From Actinomycetes bacterium (GTDB lineage Bacteria > Actinomycetota > Acidimicrobiia > Acidimicrobiales > Palsa-688): a stretch of DNA of 7,375 bases. The stretch is taken from positions 1-7,375 of the forward strand of contig JAKAXG010000204.1 in assembly GCA_021827225.1 (NCBI GenBank), given 5' to 3'. The translations under genes and the position numbers were made by a program. Within the stretch, counting starts at the first letter, position 1. Each line of letters starts with the position of its first letter. Of this stretch, positions 5,374 to 7,375 are shown piece by piece. The notes under the pieces are model-generated. The model made no database searches. It was not told where the DNA came from and was given only the letters and a program-made list of their open reading frames with translations.

Positions 5374-6753
5374 ATGCCTGATCTCCATGAAGCCCTCGCC
5401 GCCGTGGTCGGCCCATCGCAGGTCCTGCAGGACGACGACGTCCGAGCCCCCTACGAGACCGACTGGACCCGTCGATTCTCCGGTCCGGCCGCCCTGGTGG
5501 TGCGGCCGGGTTCGACCGGGGAGGTGGCCGCCGTGCTCGCCGAGTGCTCCGCCCGGGGAGTGGCGGTGGTGGTGCAGGGCGGCAACACCGGCCTGGTCGG
5601 CGGCGGGGTGCCGGCGCCGGCTTCGCAGGGGACCCCCCCGCCGGTGCTGCTCAGCACCACCCGGCTGGATTCGGTCGGGGAGGTGGACGTGGTGGCAGCG
5701 CAGGTCACAGCCGGCGCCGGGGTCACCCTGGCCCGGCTGCAGGCGGTCGCCTCCCGGCAGGGCCTGGTCTTCCCCGTCGACCTGGCCGCCCGCGACACCG
5801 CCACCGTCGGCGGCATGATCGCCACCAACGCCGGCGGGCTGCACGTGCTGCGCTACGGGTCCATGCGCGCCCAGGTGGTGGGCGTCGAGGCGGTGCTGGC
5901 CGACGGCACGGTGGTGTCGCGCCTCAGCGGCCTGGTCAAGGACAACACCGGCTACGACCTGTCGCAGCTGTTGATCGGCTCGGAGGGGACGCTGGCGGTG
6001 GTGACCGCGGCCCGGCTGCGTCTGGTCCCCGACCAGCCCGAACGGGTCGTGGCCCTGCTCGGCCTGCCGGGCACCGCCGAAGCCCTGGCCGCCCTGCAGG
6101 CCGTCCGCCGCCGGGCCGAGGGGTTGCAGGCCGCCGAGCTGTTCTATTCGGAGGGCCTGGACCTGGTGCGGGCATACGCCGGGCTCGGACCGCCCCTCGG
6201 GCGGGCGTGGCCGGTGTACCTGCTCCTGGAGTGCGCAGGGCTGTCCGACCCCAGCGAGTCCCTCTTCGAGGTCCTCTCCGATCTGGGCCTGCCCGACGAC
6301 GCCACGGCCCTGGCCGTGGACCCCACCGGCCAGGCCCGCCTGTGGGCCTACCGGGAGCGCCACACCGAGGCCATCTCCGCGCTGGGCGTCCCCCACAAGC
6401 TGGATGTGACCCTCCCCCAGGCCCGGCTGGCCGAGTTCGAGGCCGCCGTCCGCGAGGTGGTGGCGTCCAGCGCGCCGGGTGCCCGGCTCATCCTGTTCGG
6501 CCATGTCGGCGACGGGAACCTGCACGTGAACGTGGTCGGCCCGCCCCCCGAGGACGAGACGACCGACGAGGCGGTGCTGAAGCTGGTGGCATCCATGGAC
6601 GGATCCATCAGCGCCGAGCACGGCATCGGGCGGGCCAAGGCACCGTGGCTGCACCTGTCGCGCTCCCCGGCCGAGCTGTCGGTGATGAGAGCGGTGAAGT
6701 CGGCGGTGGACCCGGCCGGCCTGCTCAACCCGGGAGTGCTGCTCGGGCCCTGA
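5374..6753 (+). CDS. FAD-binding oxidase, GlcD / D-2-hydroxyglutarate dehydrogenase family
   Basis: A complete 459-residue flavoenzyme of the VAO/PCMH type; relatives oxidise D-2-hydroxyacids (glycolate, D-lactate, D-2-hydroxyglutarate) to 2-oxoacids. The FAD-binding domain spans about residues 38-220: QGGNTGLVGG (68-77), TVGGMIATNAGG (144-155) and VKDNTGYDLSQLLIGSEGTL (188-207). The C-terminal cap carries GHVGDGNLHVNV (376-387) and SAEHGIGRAK (413-422). His377, His384 and Glu415 match the metal/substrate ligands of D-2-hydroxyglutarate dehydrogenase and D-lactate dehydrogenases. It ends with LLNPGVLLGP, the usual family finish. There is no signal peptide or membrane helix. No GlcE/GlcF-like subunit is adjacent, so a single-subunit enzyme passing electrons to an unseen carrier is likely. 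The ATG at 5374 lies 17 bp from the divergent crotonase ATG and lacks a Shine-Dalgarno. The exact substrate cannot be read from sequence. Confidence 0.94.
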   Translation: MPDLHEALAAVVGPSQVLQDDDVRAPYETDWTRRFSGPAALVVRPGSTGEVAAVLAECSARGVAVVVQGGNTGLVGGGVPAPASQGTPPPVLLSTTRLDSVGEVDVVAAQVTAGAGVTLARLQAVASRQGLVFPVDLAARDTATVGGMIATNAGGLHVLRYGSMRAQVVGVEAVLADGTVVSRLSGLVKDNTGYDLSQLLIGSEGTLAVVTAARLRLVPDQPERVVALLGLPGTAEALAALQAVRRRAEGLQAAELFYSEGLDLVRAYAGLGPPLGRAWPVYLLLECAGLSDPSESLFEVLSDLGLPDDATALAVDPTGQARLWAYRERHTEAISALGVPHKLDVTLPQARLAEFEAAVREVVASSAPGARLILFGHVGDGNLHVNVVGPPPEDETTDEAVLKLVASMDGSISAEHGIGRAKAPWLHLSRSPAELSVMRAVKSAVDPAGLLNPGVLLGP

Positions 6754-6759
6754 TACGGT
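6754..6759 (+). promoter_or_regulatory. Putative extended -10 TGA-TACGGT for a leaderless amidase
   Basis: TACGGT begins directly after the TGA stop of the FAD oxidase and ends 7 nt before the amidase ATG at 6767. The TGA supplies the TGn of an extended -10. No Shine-Dalgarno is present, so a leaderless transcript is plausible even though only 13 nt separate the genes. The same hexamer precedes the ABC ATPase. Confidence 0.5.
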
Positions 6760-6766
6760 CCGCAGC

Positions 6767-7375
6767 ATGGCTGCCGACACCCACCTCGCACTCCAGCCCG
6801 CCGGCCACCTGGCCCGGATGGTCAGGAACAGGGAGATCTCGAGCCGGGAGCTGCTCGAGATCTACCTGGAGCGGATCGATCGGCTTAACCCGCAGCTGAA
6901 CGCGGTGGTCACGCTCGACGCCGAGGGGGCGGCCGAGGCAGCCGCCCGGGCCGACGGGGAGACGGCGCGGGGCGACGCCGTGGGACCGCTGCACGGGCTG
7001 CCGATGACGGTGAAGGACGCCATCGAGGTGGGCGGGATGCGCTCCACGGGCGGCGCCGCGGCCCTCCGGGACCACGTGCCGGCCGCCGACGCGCCGGTCG
7101 TGGCCCGGCTGCGCCGGGCCGGGGCGGTCGTCATGGGCAAGACCAACGTGCCCGAATGGTCCGGCGACATCCAGACCTACAACGACGTCTTCGGCGTCAC
7201 CAGCAACCCGTGGGACCTGTCGCGGACCCCCGGCGGCTCGTCAGGGGGTCCGGCGGCGGCGGTGGCCGCCGGGATGACCAGCTTCGAGACCGGGACCGAC
7301 ATCGGCGGGTCCATCCGCATCCCGTCCAGCTTCTGCGGGATCTGCGGCCACAAGCCGAGCTACGGGATCGTCTCG
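6767..7375 (+). CDS. Amidase-signature family hydrolase (3' end outside window)
   Basis: The first 203 codons are present, open to the right edge; full family members are typically about 450-500 residues. The Ser-cisSer-Lys triad is complete: Lys83 in MTVKDAIEV, cis-Ser158 in TPGGSSGGPAA and nucleophile Ser182 in TDIGGSIRIPSSFCG. The spacing (99 residues Lys to nucleophile, 24 between serines) equals that of GatA-type enzymes. The family hydrolyses amides in the cytoplasm and includes GatA, fatty-acid amide hydrolases and acylamidases. No gatB or gatC is next to it, and the GGSIRIPSSFCGICGHKPS segment resembles fatty-acid-amide-hydrolase-like members, so a catabolic amidase is more likely than the tRNA amidotransferase subunit. 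The N-terminal helix (LARMVRNREISSRELLEIYLERI) is typical. The ATG at 6767 is 13 nt after the FAD oxidase stop. Family assignment is firm; the substrate is unknown. Confidence 0.93.
   Translation, partial: MAADTHLALQPAGHLARMVRNREISSRELLEIYLERIDRLNPQLNAVVTLDAEGAAEAAARADGETARGDAVGPLHGLPMTVKDAIEVGGMRSTGGAAALRDHVPAADAPVVARLRRAGAVVMGKTNVPEWSGDIQTYNDVFGVTSNPWDLSRTPGGSSGGPAAAVAAGMTSFETGTDIGGSIRIPSSFCGICGHKPSYGIVS

Noticed and set aside
5359..6780. Long open frame (473 codons) antisense to the FAD oxidase
   Set aside because: It is low-complexity (His/Gln/Gly-rich), with no recognisable domain; it is the complementary-strand shadow of a GC-rich gene.
5544..6899. Long plus-strand frame overlapping the FAD oxidase and amidase
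   Set aside because: It is almost entirely Gly/Arg/Pro/Ala and runs across two real genes in a different frame.

Overview
The window is very G+C-rich (by eye above 70 %). It is packed with short-gap, overlapping and divergent genes, uses GTG as well as ATG starts, and several genes appear to be leaderless: a TAnnnT-type -10 hexamer lies 6-9 nt before the start codon with no Shine-Dalgarno. Together with the look of the proteins this suggests a chromosomal segment of an actinobacterium, possibly of the Acidimicrobiia type. The lineage is an inference; no marker here decides it. I see no mobile element, CRISPR array, tRNA or rRNA.

Layout. (1) Positions 1-2632, minus strand: argS (arginyl-tRNA synthetase), then a crotonase-family protein whose ATG overlaps the argS stop by one base, then a GTG-started gene overlapping the crotonase stop by four bases and cut by the left window edge; its 36 visible residues resemble the start of a D-2-hydroxyacid dehydrogenase. 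(2) Positions 2718-3512, plus strand: a stand-alone ABC ATPase of the YlmA/ModF-like type, divergent from argS and probably leaderless. (3) Positions 3543-5356, minus strand: a second crotonase (isomerase-like active site), a small uncharacterised 93-residue protein and a dienelactone hydrolase, with 4-nt gaps, probably one operon, convergent with the ATPase gene. (4) Positions 5374-7375, plus strand: an FAD-linked oxidase of the GlcD / D-2-hydroxyglutarate dehydrogenase family, divergent from the second crotonase with only 17 bp between start codons, then an amidase-signature hydrolase cut by the right edge.

Apart from argS and the ATPase, the genes encode acyl-CoA, hydroxyacid, lactone and amide chemistry, as expected for a soil or aquatic actinobacterium using varied organic acids. 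No single pathway can be assembled from them. I do not see a clearly new biological system. The points most worth a second look are the active sites of the two crotonases, each of which lacks a different one of the two hydratase glutamates, and the division between leaderless genes at transcript starts and genes with Shine-Dalgarno sequences inside the argS unit.
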